Shown here in pieces: positions 10,159 to 18,131 of a stretch of 60,654 nt of DNA. Origin of the DNA: Ruminococcus sp. (GTDB lineage Bacteria > Bacillota > Clostridia > Oscillospirales > Ruminococcaceae); contig JAGBJO010000016.1 of assembly GCA_017934425.1 (NCBI GenBank), positions 1 through 60,654 on the forward strand. Direction: 5' to 3'. Each line of letters opens with the position of its first letter. Position 1 is the stretch's first letter. Both the position numbers and the translations under genes were made by a program. Below the pieces are notes generated by a model, which was not told the DNA's origin, ran no database searches, and was given only the letters and a program-made list of their open reading frames with translations.

Positions 10159-10518
10159 TCAAACGAGGAAGAAGCTTCCCTCGTTGCCGTCGATAACATA
10201 GTATACCTTGTTCTCCTCAGGCTTTACATATACATCTATCTTCTTAGGCTCTGCGATGCCAGCAGCGTCCTTAGCCTTAGCGATGATATCATCAGTTGTA
10301 AGCTCAGCGCCAAGATACTGGATATATACTGTAGCAGCAGCCTTCTTCTTGGAAGTTGTCTTCTTAGCAGCAGGAGCAGCCTTCTCCTCTACAACAGGAG
10401 CAACAGTCTCCTTAACAACAGGTGCAGCAGTCTCCTTTACCTCAGCAGCCTTAGCTGTCTCAGCCTTAGCGGTCTTAGCCTTTGCTGCGGTTGTCTTAGT
10501 GGTCTTCTTGGTAGCCAT
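10159..10518 (-). CDS. Small Lys/Ala-rich protein, DUF6465-like
   Basis: A 119-residue protein. The first two thirds are low-complexity Lys/Ala/Thr/Val/Glu sequence (MATKKTTKTTAAKAKTAK...), like the basic tails of nucleoid proteins. The last 55 residues look folded and carry IQYLGAELTTDDI and VYVKPEENKVYYVI, resembling proteins annotated DUF6465 in Clostridia; this match is from memory. An upstream ATG at 10527 is embedded in the Shine-Dalgarno AAGGAGG, while the ATG at 10518 sits 9 nt downstream of it, so I chose 10518. It follows the HU gene by 19 nt and probably shares its promoter. Function unknown; a nucleoid-associated role is only inferred from charge and neighbour. Confidence 0.7.
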   Translation of the reverse strand: MATKKTTKTTAAKAKTAKAETAKAAEVKETAAPVVKETVAPVVEEKAAPAAKKTTSKKKAAATVYIQYLGAELTTDDIIAKAKDAAGIAEPKKIDVYVKPEENKVYYVIDGNEGSFFLV

Positions 10519-10537
10519 GTGTTTCATCCTCCTTGAA

Positions 10538-10813
10538 TTACTTGTTTACAGCATTCTTGAGTGCCTGACCAGCCTTGAAAGCAGGTGCTTTGGAAGCGGG
10601 TGCAGTCATCATCTTCTTTGTACGGGGATTGATAACCTGCTTCTCCTTGCGGTCACGAACCTCGAAAGTGCCGAAACCAACAAGTGAAACCTTCTCGCCG
10701 CCTACAAGAGTCTCAGTGATTGCCTCGAGAACAGCGTTAACAGCAGCCTCTGCATCCTTCTTCTTGAGATCTGTCTTGTCGGCTACAACACTGATAAGTT
10801 CAGTCTTTGTCAT
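10538..10813 (-). CDS. hup: HU family DNA-binding protein
   Basis: A 91-residue protein of normal HU length with the family signature GFGTFEVRDRKEK and the DNA-binding arm containing NPRTKKMMTAPASKAPAFKAG. HU dimers bend and compact the chromosome. The start at 10813 lies 8 nt after GGAGG; the in-frame ATG at 10828 overlaps the Shine-Dalgarno and is unlikely to be used. It is transcribed from a strong promoter at 10850-10878 and followed by the Lys/Ala-rich small protein. Confidence 0.95.
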   Translation of the reverse strand: MTKTELISVVADKTDLKKKDAEAAVNAVLEAITETLVGGEKVSLVGFGTFEVRDRKEKQVINPRTKKMMTAPASKAPAFKAGQALKNAVNK

Positions 10814-10849
10814 GATTGTATCCTCCATAAAATAATTTTTTATATTTGA

Positions 10850-10878
10850 ATTATAACTCTATCAGCGCAATTTGTCAA
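10850..10878 (-). promoter_or_regulatory. Consensus sigma-A promoter of the HU gene
   Basis: TTGACA (10873-10878), a 17-bp spacer and TATAAT (10850-10855) on the minus strand: a perfect match to consensus, as expected for an abundant nucleoid protein. Confidence 0.9.
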
Positions 10879-10980
10879 GGAATTTGGGAAAAAATGACAT
10901 TTCGACCGATTTACAGCGATCTGCAACCTGTTTTTTATCCAAAACAACCATAGAAAACGGCTATTTTCCGTCAATATAAG

Positions 10981-13575
10981 TTACCATGCGGTAAGCTGTC
11001 CGTCCTCGATGCCTATTTCTATGGTATCGCCGGCGGATATATTGCTGCCGATGATCTTTTTGGCGATAAGTGTTTCCACCTTTCTCTGGATAAAGCGACG
11101 CAGAGGACGTGCGCCGAAGCTTGGGTCATAACCGCACTCTACAATATAATTCTTGGCTTCTTCTGTTACATTTATACGGATATGCTTGTCGTCCAGGCGC
11201 TTTTGCAGATCAGCCAGCATAAGGTCTACGATGCTGATTATCTCAGTTCTTGTAAGCGGCTTGTAGAATACTATCTCGTCCAGACGGTTGAGGAACTCCG
11301 GTCGGAACTGCTGTTTCAGGAGTGTGTCAACCTTTGCCCTTGCGTCCTCGGTGATCTCGCCGTTTTCGTCGATACCGTCAAGGATATAGGGCGAACCCAG
11401 GTTCGAGGTGAGTATGATTATGGTATTCTTGAAGTCAACCGTCCTGCCCTGAGAATCAGTTATTCTGCCGTCGTCAAGCACCTGAAGCAGGATATTAAAC
11501 ACATCAGGGTGTGCCTTCTCTATCTCGTCAAAGAGTACGACGGAGTAGGGCTTTCTGCGAACAGCTTCTGTAAGCTGACCGCCCTCGTCGTAGCCAACGT
11601 ATCCGGGAGGCGCTCCGATAAGGCGGCTTACGCTGAATTTCTCCATATACTCGCTCATGTCGATTCGGATAATATTACGCTCGTCGTCAAAGAGTATCTC
11701 GGAAAGTGCCTTTGCAAGTTCAGTCTTGCCCACACCGGTAGGGCCAAGGAACAGGAACGAACCAATGGGTCTGTCCGGTGCCTGGATACCAGCCCTTGAA
11801 CGGAGTATAGCCTCGCTTACCTTTGTTACAGCCTCGTCCTGACCAATAACACGTTTGTGGAGAAGTCCTTCCAGTCCCAGTATCTTTTCCTTTTCGCCTT
11901 CCATAAGCTTGGAAACGGGTATACCAGTCCAGCGGCATACTATCTTAGCTATCTCGTCCTCAGTGACCTTGTCACGGAGAAGCCTGTCGCCCTTCAGATC
12001 CTCCTCAGCCTTGCGTTCCAGTTCTTCAAGCTGCTTTTTAAGCTGAGGAAGTCTGCCGTATTTCAGTTCAGCGGCTTTGTTAAGGTCGTACTCTCTCTCT
12101 GCACGCTCCACCTGTCCGCTGACCTGCTCTATCTCCTCACGGAGTTTCTGAACGGCGGATATATCGGTCTTTTCGTTCTCCCACTTTGCTTTCATGGTGC
12201 TGAACTTGTCCCTGAGCTGAGCCAGTTCCTCACGTATCTCAGCCAGATGCTCCTGTGAGATGCTGTCGCTTTCCTTTTTAAGTGCGGCTTCCTCTATTTC
12301 AAGCTGAACTATCTTACGGTTTATCTCGTCCAGTTCAGTAGGCATCGAGTCCATTTCCGTCCTGATAGTAGCGCAGGCTTCGTCGATAAGGTCGATAGCC
12401 TTATCCGGCAGGAAACGGTCGGTGATGTACCTGTTTGAGAGTACTGCTGCGGAGATAAGCGCATTGTCGTGTATCTTTACGCCGTGGAAGACCTCATAGC
12501 GCTCTTTCAGTCCACGGAGAATGGAGATAGTGTCCTCCACACTTGGCTCGTCCACCATTACCGGCTGGAAACGGCGCTCCAGAGCCGGGTCTTTCTCGAT
12601 GTACTGCCGGTACTCATTTAAAGTAGTAGCGCCGATGCAGTGAAGTTCACCTCTTGCAAGCATAGGTTTCAGAAGGTTTCCAGCGTCCATAGCGCCGTCA
12701 GACTTTCCTGCGCCAACGATAGTATGCAGTTCATCAATGAACATGATTATCTGACCATTACTGTTCTTTATCTCATTGAGGACAGCTTTCAGACGCTCCT
12801 CAAATTCGCCACGGTACTTAGCGCCTGCCACCAGTGCGCCCATATCAAGGGAGAAAACCTTCCTGTCCTTCAGGCTGTCCGGAACGTCGCCAGCCACGAT
12901 ACGCAGGGCAAGTCCCTCAGCGATAGCGGTCTTACCAACACCAGGTTCACCGATAAGGACTGGGTTATTCTTGGTCTTACGGGAGAGTATGCGGATAACG
13001 TTTCGTATCTCGCTGTCTCTGCCGATAACCGGGTCAAGCTTGTTGCGGCGGGCAAGTCCTACAAGTTCCTGACCGTATTTTGTGAGAACATCGTAAGTAT
13101 CCTCTGGGTTCTCGCTTGTGACACGGGTATTTCCTCTTACGGACATAAGTGCGGAGAGGAAAGCGTCACGAGTAATGTTAAAAGTCCTTATCAAAGGAGC
13201 AACGTCCCTGTCCTTGCACTCGATAAGTGCCAGCATGATATGCTCCACGGACACGAACTCGTCCTTCATATTGTGAGCGATACTCTCAGCGCTTGTAAGT
13301 ACACGGTCGCTGTCGGCGGATATGCCTATCTGATTGCTTCTGCCGCTGCCGGTTACTTTAGGCAGCATACCTATACGCTTATCCACTTCGCCCTCAAAGA
13401 TATCAGCGTCGATGTTCATTTTCCGCAGAAGCTGAGGGATAAGTCCATTATCCTGTTTAAGGAGTCCTGCCAGCAGGTGTACCGGCTCAATTACGGAATT
13501 CGCCTGCATAACGGCTATACTCTGCGCTTTCATAACAGCGTCAGCGGACTTCTGAGTTAACTTTTCCATATTCAT
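10981..13575 (-). CDS. clpB: ATP-dependent disaggregase ClpB
   Basis: An 864-residue Hsp100 protein that pulls polypeptides out of aggregates together with DnaK. Visible in order: the Clp N-terminal repeat domain (about 1-145), first AAA+ ATPase with Walker A GEPGVGKT at 209-216, a long charged coiled-coil middle domain (about 400-520), and a second AAA+ with GPTGVGKT near 612 plus the C-terminal ClpB small domain. Full length for the family. GGAGG lies 7 nt before the ATG at 13575. The ribbon-helix-helix gene ends 39 bp upstream on the same strand, so the two are probably co-transcribed. I see no CIRCE or CtsR-type operator in front. Only a weak hairpin (10949-10970) follows the gene. Confidence 0.97.
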   Translation of the reverse strand: MNMEKLTQKSADAVMKAQSIAVMQANSVIEPVHLLAGLLKQDNGLIPQLLRKMNIDADIFEGEVDKRIGMLPKVTGSGRSNQIGISADSDRVLTSAESIAHNMKDEFVSVEHIMLALIECKDRDVAPLIRTFNITRDAFLSALMSVRGNTRVTSENPEDTYDVLTKYGQELVGLARRNKLDPVIGRDSEIRNVIRILSRKTKNNPVLIGEPGVGKTAIAEGLALRIVAGDVPDSLKDRKVFSLDMGALVAGAKYRGEFEERLKAVLNEIKNSNGQIIMFIDELHTIVGAGKSDGAMDAGNLLKPMLARGELHCIGATTLNEYRQYIEKDPALERRFQPVMVDEPSVEDTISILRGLKERYEVFHGVKIHDNALISAAVLSNRYITDRFLPDKAIDLIDEACATIRTEMDSMPTELDEINRKIVQLEIEEAALKKESDSISQEHLAEIREELAQLRDKFSTMKAKWENEKTDISAVQKLREEIEQVSGQVERAEREYDLNKAAELKYGRLPQLKKQLEELERKAEEDLKGDRLLRDKVTEDEIAKIVCRWTGIPVSKLMEGEKEKILGLEGLLHKRVIGQDEAVTKVSEAILRSRAGIQAPDRPIGSFLFLGPTGVGKTELAKALSEILFDDERNIIRIDMSEYMEKFSVSRLIGAPPGYVGYDEGGQLTEAVRRKPYSVVLFDEIEKAHPDVFNILLQVLDDGRITDSQGRTVDFKNTIIILTSNLGSPYILDGIDENGEITEDARAKVDTLLKQQFRPEFLNRLDEIVFYKPLTRTEIISIVDLMLADLQKRLDDKHIRINVTEEAKNYIVECGYDPSFGARPLRRFIQRKVETLIAKKIIGSNISAGDTIEIGIEDGQLTAW

Positions 13576-13614
13576 AAATAATCCTCCTTTATAATAGTAT
13601 ACCCGTTCCGGGAA

Positions 13615-14250
13615 CTATATGCTTGTCTGATCCAGTAAATCTTCGTACTTGGCAGCGATCCCCGGCAGTCTCTCCCGGAACGCATCTCCGTCCGCCAGGT
13701 AAAGCTTGATAGAGCCGTCCAGAATGGCTATATACCGACTTATCGCACTTCCCTGAGTTTCACAGTCCTGTCCGGGGCAATTAAGCAGCCGCCGTGAGAA
13801 GGAATTATTTCCGGCGGCACAGGCATAAGGCAGCCCATGCTTTTCCATGATCTGGCTTTCAAACTTCGACCAGTACTGGAAAAATTTCATAAACGCCATA
13901 GAAAGCGCACTACTCTGCGTCCGTATGCTGACTTTCAGCGTCCCAAGGAACTGCGCCGGCACACGTTCCAGCTCCACCCTGTAGCTGAGGGTCGGGCGGT
14001 ACTTATACTCCAGAGCGGTATTCATCGTCATCAGTGAGCGCTGCTGCTGCACCCGGAAAGTGCTGCTGACCAGTTCATTCATACTGTCGAAGATCTCCCG
14101 GATACGCATTTCCGGGGTAATGCACGAAAGATGCTGGGCGAGTATCTGGTTGATGAGATTCGATCTGCTTGTACCAAGCTGGCAGGCTTTCTCATCGACT
14201 GCCCGGATAACGTCGTCCATGAGTACCAGGCTGTACACGCTTTTCTTCAT
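13615..14250 (-). CDS. Ribbon-helix-helix N-terminal protein of unknown function, upstream of clpB
   Basis: A 211-residue protein. Residues 1-45 (SVYSLVLMDDVIRAVDEKACQ then SRSNLINQILAQHL) resemble a CopG/Arc-type ribbon-helix-helix DNA-binding fold. The remaining 165 residues are not recognised; they hold a CxxxxxC pair in NCPGQDCETQG. The ATG at 14250 is 11 nt after AGGAGG; a GTG at 14262 overlaps the Shine-Dalgarno and is rejected. It has its own promoter at 14276-14304 and lies 39 bp upstream of clpB. Operon position suggests a regulator or a partner in protein stress, which is inference only. Confidence 0.7.
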   Translation of the reverse strand: MKKSVYSLVLMDDVIRAVDEKACQLGTSRSNLINQILAQHLSCITPEMRIREIFDSMNELVSSTFRVQQQRSLMTMNTALEYKYRPTLSYRVELERVPAQFLGTLKVSIRTQSSALSMAFMKFFQYWSKFESQIMEKHGLPYACAAGNNSFSRRLLNCPGQDCETQGSAISRYIAILDGSIKLYLADGDAFRERLPGIAAKYEDLLDQTSI

Positions 14251-14275
14251 TATCCTTGCCACCTCCTTTATCTAT

Positions 14276-14304
14276 ATACTAACACACATTATAGAACTTG
14301 TCAA
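14276..14304 (-). promoter_or_regulatory. Sigma-A promoter of the RHH gene and probably clpB
   Basis: Minus-strand TTGACA (14299-14304), 17-bp spacer, TAGTAT (14276-14281). The transcript would start only a few bases before the Shine-Dalgarno at 14262-14267. The promoter lies just past the small RNA terminator, so the two transcripts are separate. Confidence 0.8.
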
Positions 14305-14341
14305 GCAAATTATATAAATTTTCACACAAGTTTCACAAGGC

Positions 14342-14368
14342 AAAAAAATTGCTCCCAAGGCTGGGAGC
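14342..14368 (-). terminator. Terminator of the candidate small RNA
   Basis: Perfect 6-bp GC-rich stem GCTCCC/GGGAGC followed by AA and seven T on the minus strand. Read on the plus strand there is no T run, so the direction is clear. Confidence 0.85.
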
Positions 14369-14592
14369 AGGGCAAACCATACGGAAAAACCGTGTAGCAC
14401 TGAGGCTTGCCGAAACAAATAAGTTAAAAAAAGTTATTGAGAATAGAAAACATGAAAAAATTACAAATGAAAGGGATTAGTTTCATAAATAAACTAAATC
14501 TGTTTCTATGACGTGCAAGTGAATTCATATTCAGTATCAAGCACATGAGAGGGGAGGGTACTTGATACTGAATACCAATATCTTCAATTGCT
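14342..14592 (-). ncRNA. Candidate small RNA (about 250 nt) with anti-Shine-Dalgarno loop
   Basis: A promoter (14599-14627) and an intrinsic terminator (14342-14368) bracket a stretch without a convincing ORF. Near the 5' end a 16-bp stem with one G-U pair (arms at 14525-14540 and 14558-14573) exposes a loop reading CCUCCCCUCUCAU, complementary to Shine-Dalgarno sequences. The 3' half carries GGCAAGCC/GGUUUGCC enclosing a smaller hairpin, then the terminator. C-rich loops of this type let Firmicute small RNAs block ribosome binding. No Rfam family is recognised by eye. Confidence 0.65.
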
Positions 14593-14598
14593 GTATTT

Positions 14599-14627
14599 AT
14601 TATAGAGCAAAACTTAAATTATTGCAA
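14599..14627 (-). promoter_or_regulatory. Sigma-A promoter of the candidate small RNA
   Basis: Minus-strand TTGCAA (14622-14627), 17-bp spacer and consensus TATAAT (14599-14604). No coding gene starts within 300 bp downstream. Region 14628-14763 is AT-rich, and I see nothing in it. Confidence 0.78.
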
Positions 14628-14763
14628 TACACAATTGTAAACTAAACTGAATTTTTATCTACTTTTTATACTTTTTCTTTGTTTTTTGATGTTAATTTAT
14701 TATTAATAAGTTCATGATATTTACCTATTTACATTTAGTTAATCAGCATTTATTCACTTTTCA

Positions 14764-14803
14764 CAAAAAAGAAGCCTTCTTACTGTCGAAAGCAAGAAGG
14801 CTT
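14764..14803 (-). terminator. Terminator after the Cthe_2159-like lipoprotein gene
   Basis: AAGCCTTCTT/AAGAAGGCTT 10-bp stem with a run of six T downstream on the minus strand, 15 bp past the stop codon at 14818. Confidence 0.9.
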
Positions 14804-14817
14804 GGGATTTTGCACAA

Positions 14818-16302
14818 TTACTCGGCTTTAAATACATTCTGAATACCGGAAACTGTGAAGCTTCCGACAGAACTTCCGTCAATATCAGCGGAGAAACTGC
14901 TGCCGTCTGCAATGTCCGGAGAGAGCATGATAACGCATCTGTAGCTGTTGTGGGGATTGAAGCTTACCGCCTCATAGCCGTCCAGGTACAGGGACAATTC
15001 ACTTCCTGCGGCTGCCGGAGATGCGGACAGGTCGAGGACAATGTAGGGGTTCACGGAAGTAGCAGGCGCAGTCACCTGATTGCCGGCTGCGTAGAGTTCA
15101 CCGCCGGTGTAATTGAATGCGCTGTAGGCATAGACGGAGCTTTTCTCCTCCTTAGTACCACCGGAAACCACTGCCCTGCCCCCGTTCATATTTAGCGTAC
15201 CCTTGGACTTGATGCCGTTTGTGCCGCCGAAAATTGTAAGGTCACCGCCGTTAATTGTTATATCGTCATGGGCGAAGATGCCTGACTTCTTGGAATTTAT
15301 AACGTAAGTGCCGCTTTCGATAATAACATCGTCGTCGCTGGCGATGCCGTGGGCATTGTTGGCGGTTATCTCAAGACTTCCGCTGCCCTTGATGCGGAGA
15401 GTGTCGTTTGAGAAGATAACGCCGTTGTTTACATCGTCCTTAGCGCTGTCAGTAAGGTAATTGCTGCTGCCGTCTGCCAGTTCAATGGTACACTTCTTAG
15501 CGTCGTTGATAAGGATCGCCGGACCTGTAGTGCAGGTGATGTCAACGCCGTCAAGGATAAGCTTTACCTTCTCCTCAGAAGGTGCTTCAACAAGTATCTG
15601 ACCGTCGCTGAGCGAACCGGTAAAATAGTAGTCGCCGGACTGGGTAATAGTTACGCTTGAGCCGCTTACTGATACACCGCTGCCTGATACTGCTGGGCTG
15701 CCGCTGAGTGACACCTTAGCTGTGTACTCCTCCTCTACCGGAGTTTCCGGCTCTGTGGGAGTCTCAGATGCAGGCGACTGTGAAGCTGCGGCAGTAGTTA
15801 CCGCAGAAGCGCCGCCGGAAGATGCTGCGGCTGTAGTTGCAGCTGAGCCAGAGGAGGAACTTCCGCCGCTGCTGCTGTTTGAAGAAGATGAACTGCCGGA
15901 GGAAGATGCTCCGCCTGAGGAAGACGAAGAATCACTTCCAGAAGATGAACCGCCAGAGGAACTTCCGCCGCTGCTTCCGGAAGAAGCTGTAGCAGATGCG
16001 GTTTTTGCAGTACCGTTTCCGGCAACTGCATCGGTCTTAGCGGTAGTTGTGCTGCTGCCTGTAGCCGAGGTGGAAGCGGCTGTAGTTGTTGATTTACCGG
16101 ACTTTGCATTTGTGGAAGCAGTGGTAGTTCCGCTTACCTCATCAGATGCAGCGGTAGATACTTCCGCCGCCTGCTCCGTATTCTCAGTAGTTACAGCTAT
16201 CTCAAGGGCATTCTCAGCGCCGCCATCAGACTGTCCGCAGCCTGCGGAAAGAGTGAGCATAGCCAGTGCCGACATCATGGAAATTATCCTGCGGTATTTC
16301 AT
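14818..16302 (-). CDS. Cthe_2159-type carbohydrate-binding lipoprotein
   Basis: A 494-residue exported lipoprotein. The signal peptide ends in the lipobox LSAGC, so it should be lipid-anchored on the outer face of the membrane. Residues about 30-190 are a Ser/Thr/Ala/Gly linker with long SSGGSSSG-type runs. From about 195 on comes the right-handed beta-helix domain of the family typified by C. thermocellum Cthe_2159 (PF14262), seen as repeated short strands such as ILDGVDITCTTGPAILI, GIASDDDVIIESGTYVI and DDITINGGDLTIFGG. Family members bind cellulose or pectate-like polysaccharides. It is last in a three-gene run after the VTC polymerase and DUF4956 genes, separated by an 82-bp gap that contains a hairpin. 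Confidence 0.85.
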   Translation of the reverse strand: MKYRRIISMMSALAMLTLSAGCGQSDGGAENALEIAVTTENTEQAAEVSTAASDEVSGTTTASTNAKSGKSTTTAASTSATGSSTTTAKTDAVAGNGTAKTASATASSGSSGGSSSGGSSSGSDSSSSSGGASSSGSSSSSNSSSGGSSSSGSAATTAAASSGGASAVTTAAASQSPASETPTEPETPVEEEYTAKVSLSGSPAVSGSGVSVSGSSVTITQSGDYYFTGSLSDGQILVEAPSEEKVKLILDGVDITCTTGPAILINDAKKCTIELADGSSNYLTDSAKDDVNNGVIFSNDTLRIKGSGSLEITANNAHGIASDDDVIIESGTYVINSKKSGIFAHDDITINGGDLTIFGGTNGIKSKGTLNMNGGRAVVSGGTKEEKSSVYAYSAFNYTGGELYAAGNQVTAPATSVNPYIVLDLSASPAAAGSELSLYLDGYEAVSFNPHNSYRCVIMLSPDIADGSSFSADIDGSSVGSFTVSGIQNVFKAE

Positions 16303-16325
16303 ATAAACATCTCCTTCTATAAAGC

Positions 16326-16357
16326 GATTGCCGGTAAGTCCTCAGACTCCGGCAATC
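16326..16357 (-). other. Intercistronic hairpin
   Basis: Perfect 9-bp inverted repeat GATTGCCGG/CCGGCAATC with a 14-nt loop between the DUF4956 gene and the lipoprotein gene. No U tract follows, so it is more likely an mRNA-stability or processing element than a strong terminator. Confidence 0.6.
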
Positions 16358-16384
16358 TGCGTGTGATTTATTCAGAACTTGTTA

Positions 16385-17122
16385 TTAGCTCTCGTAGATC
16401 TTGTCCTCGTACTTGAAGAATACAAGATTGATAGTCATGTTTCCGTTCAGGGCTCTCAGTTCGTCGATGAACTTCTTCTGATCCATATCCTCATTTACAT
16501 CAACTGCATAGATCAGTTCAAAAAGAGTACCGAAGTTAGTTGTCTTAACACGTCTGAGCTTGTAGAAGTTTGTGTACTTGGAGAGAACGGGGTCAAATAC
16601 GCCCTGGTAGTCAAGGTTCTCAGGAATAGTGATCTTGAGGGTCATGTGTCTTGCCTTGCTGCCGCCGAAGTTCATCTCGGAGAGTACAAAGAGGACGATG
16701 CCCAGAACGATGAAGAATACTACTGCGAAACCAACGTAACCGATACCGCAGGCAACGCCGGAAGCCATTGCGAAGAATATGTACGCTATATCCTTCGGGT
16801 CGCCCGCCACGCTTCTGAATCTTACAAGGGTGAATGCGCCTGCCAGTGAGAGTGCGCCGGCTGTGGTGTTAATGAGGAGAAGTATCAGCGCCACGATTGT
16901 GGGAAGCATTATCATGGTGAAAACGTAGCTCTGTGAATAGCCCTCCTTGCGGTGGGTAACGATGTAGATAAGGCTGATGAGGAAGCCCAGAATAAGGGCT
17001 GCACCAACACAGATGAAGAACTCAGGTGCGGTGATGTCGGAAGCGACTGTTGCTGCACTGTCTGAGAATATTGAGGAAGGATCCTCACTGTACTTAGATA
17101 ATACGCTGCCAAAGATGTTCAT
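16385..17122 (-). CDS. DUF4956 multi-pass membrane protein
   Basis: A 245-residue protein with about four hydrophobic segments between residues 35 and 155 and a soluble C-terminal half of about 90 residues. It fits DUF4956 (motifs GALSLAGAFTLVRFRSVAGDPKDIAYIF, shown here in part, and ASGVACGIGY). Family members are routinely encoded next to VTC-domain polyphosphate polymerases and are thought to be their membrane partners; the molecular role is not known. I take the ATG at 17122, 11 nt after AGGAG, rather than the GTG at 17134 buried in the Shine-Dalgarno. Start and upstream stop are 4 nt apart, so translation is probably coupled to the polymerase gene. Confidence 0.85.
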   Translation of the reverse strand: MNIFGSVLSKYSEDPSSIFSDSAATVASDITAPEFFICVGAALILGFLISLIYIVTHRKEGYSQSYVFTMIMLPTIVALILLLINTTAGALSLAGAFTLVRFRSVAGDPKDIAYIFFAMASGVACGIGYVGFAVVFFIVLGIVLFVLSEMNFGGSKARHMTLKITIPENLDYQGVFDPVLSKYTNFYKLRRVKTTNFGTLFELIYAVDVNEDMDQKKFIDELRALNGNMTINLVFFKYEDKIYES

Positions 17123-17126
17123 ATTA

Positions 17127-17918
17127 TTACACACTCCTGTTCATTAAAATAGGGCTGCTTGCCATTGAGATACCTGAGATATAAGTACTGCTTTTAGCGG
17201 CTACCTGCTCACGGACAAAGTTGGTATATGCTCTGCCGTACTTTGAGAAGCTGGTCTTGTAGATGCCCAGTTCTGAGAGTTTAGCGATGAGCCAGTCGGG
17301 CATCGAGTTGCCAACCTTTACCTCCATAAGTCTCTGATCGGGTCTGATTATCTGACCGCCGTAGCTTTCGTAGTTCAGTCCCAGATCGTAGCGGCGCTCA
17401 GTTATCTTACGGTCGAAGGTAAGGCGGAAGTCGCTGTTATCCTTGCCGAAGAACGCCTCTCTCTGGTAGCTGATGTACTGCTTGGGAGATACGGGGTAGT
17501 TATTCAGGAACACGTCCAGCTCACGGAATACCTGCTCGGTGATGTACTTTGTAGCCTGGGGCTTGTGCCTTGTAGCGAAGTACTCATCGGACTCAGCCAG
17601 TGTCATAGAGACTCTGCGCTTAGTAACGATGCCGCCGATCTTCTTCTTTATCTCAAGAAACACCAGGGAGTCAGGCGATGCAGGAGAATAGTAGCTGCGC
17701 AGTCTAATCTTCTCCTTGTAGTATGGCTTAGCCAGAGACTCACGGATAAGGTAGTCGTCGGGGGTATCGTAGTAGATATTGTATATGCCGTATTCCTTGC
17801 CGCCGATGCAGTATTTATCAGGATTCATATACTGGGGGATAACCTCCATTAACTGCTGGTACTGCTGCATATCAAGGAGGAACTTGATCTCTTTTCTTGC
17901 AAAGGTATTAATAGCCAT
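17127..17918 (-). CDS. VTC-domain polyphosphate polymerase
   Basis: A 263-residue VTC domain protein, the catalytic fold that in yeast Vtc4 makes polyphosphate from ATP inside a beta-barrel tunnel. The conserved tunnel strands are visible: ARKEIKFLLD near the N-terminus, YGIYNIYYDT, EKIRLRSYY, FLEIKKKIGGIVTKRRV, and LMEVKVG near the C-terminus, with the basic and acidic residues typical of the family. Normal length for the bacterial stand-alone form. The product is inferred from the family and is not proven for bacterial copies, which are also annotated only as polyphosphate polymerase domain proteins. First gene of the cassette; a GGGGA Shine-Dalgarno precedes the ATG. Confidence 0.88.
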   Translation of the reverse strand: MAINTFARKEIKFLLDMQQYQQLMEVIPQYMNPDKYCIGGKEYGIYNIYYDTPDDYLIRESLAKPYYKEKIRLRSYYSPASPDSLVFLEIKKKIGGIVTKRRVSMTLAESDEYFATRHKPQATKYITEQVFRELDVFLNNYPVSPKQYISYQREAFFGKDNSDFRLTFDRKITERRYDLGLNYESYGGQIIRPDQRLMEVKVGNSMPDWLIAKLSELGIYKTSFSKYGRAYTNFVREQVAAKSSTYISGISMASSPILMNRSV

Positions 17919-18131
17919 ATATTCCCCGAACCAGCCTCGACTGTCCGGGTCTCAACTCCTTTCGTGTTTTTCTGATGTTATTATACAGGCGCTATCTTAA
18001 AATAGTCTTAAAGTTTCATTCATAATTAAGACAGGCTTGTGAAATTTTTGTGAAAGCCTGAGAAATGGCTATTTACCGACATATTTTAACAAATGTATGA
18101 GTGTGCTGAGTTTTTCTTTATACTATTATTA

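Noticed and set aside
12640-13560. 306-codon plus-strand ORF
   Set aside because: Lies entirely opposite clpB and has no start signal or family likeness.
13576-13614. CIRCE operator in front of clpB
   Set aside because: The 39-bp gap lacks the TTAGCACTC-type inverted repeat.
14368-14410. Cyclic-di-GMP-I riboswitch on the plus strand (AGGGCAAACC)
   Set aside because: Only one short block matches; the GCAAAGCC partner is missing, no plus-strand gene follows, and promoter plus terminator show transcription of the minus strand.
15722-16306. 194-codon acidic plus-strand ORF
   Set aside because: Antisense of the Ser/Thr/Ala linker of the Cthe_2159-like lipoprotein; biased composition is a mirror of the real gene.
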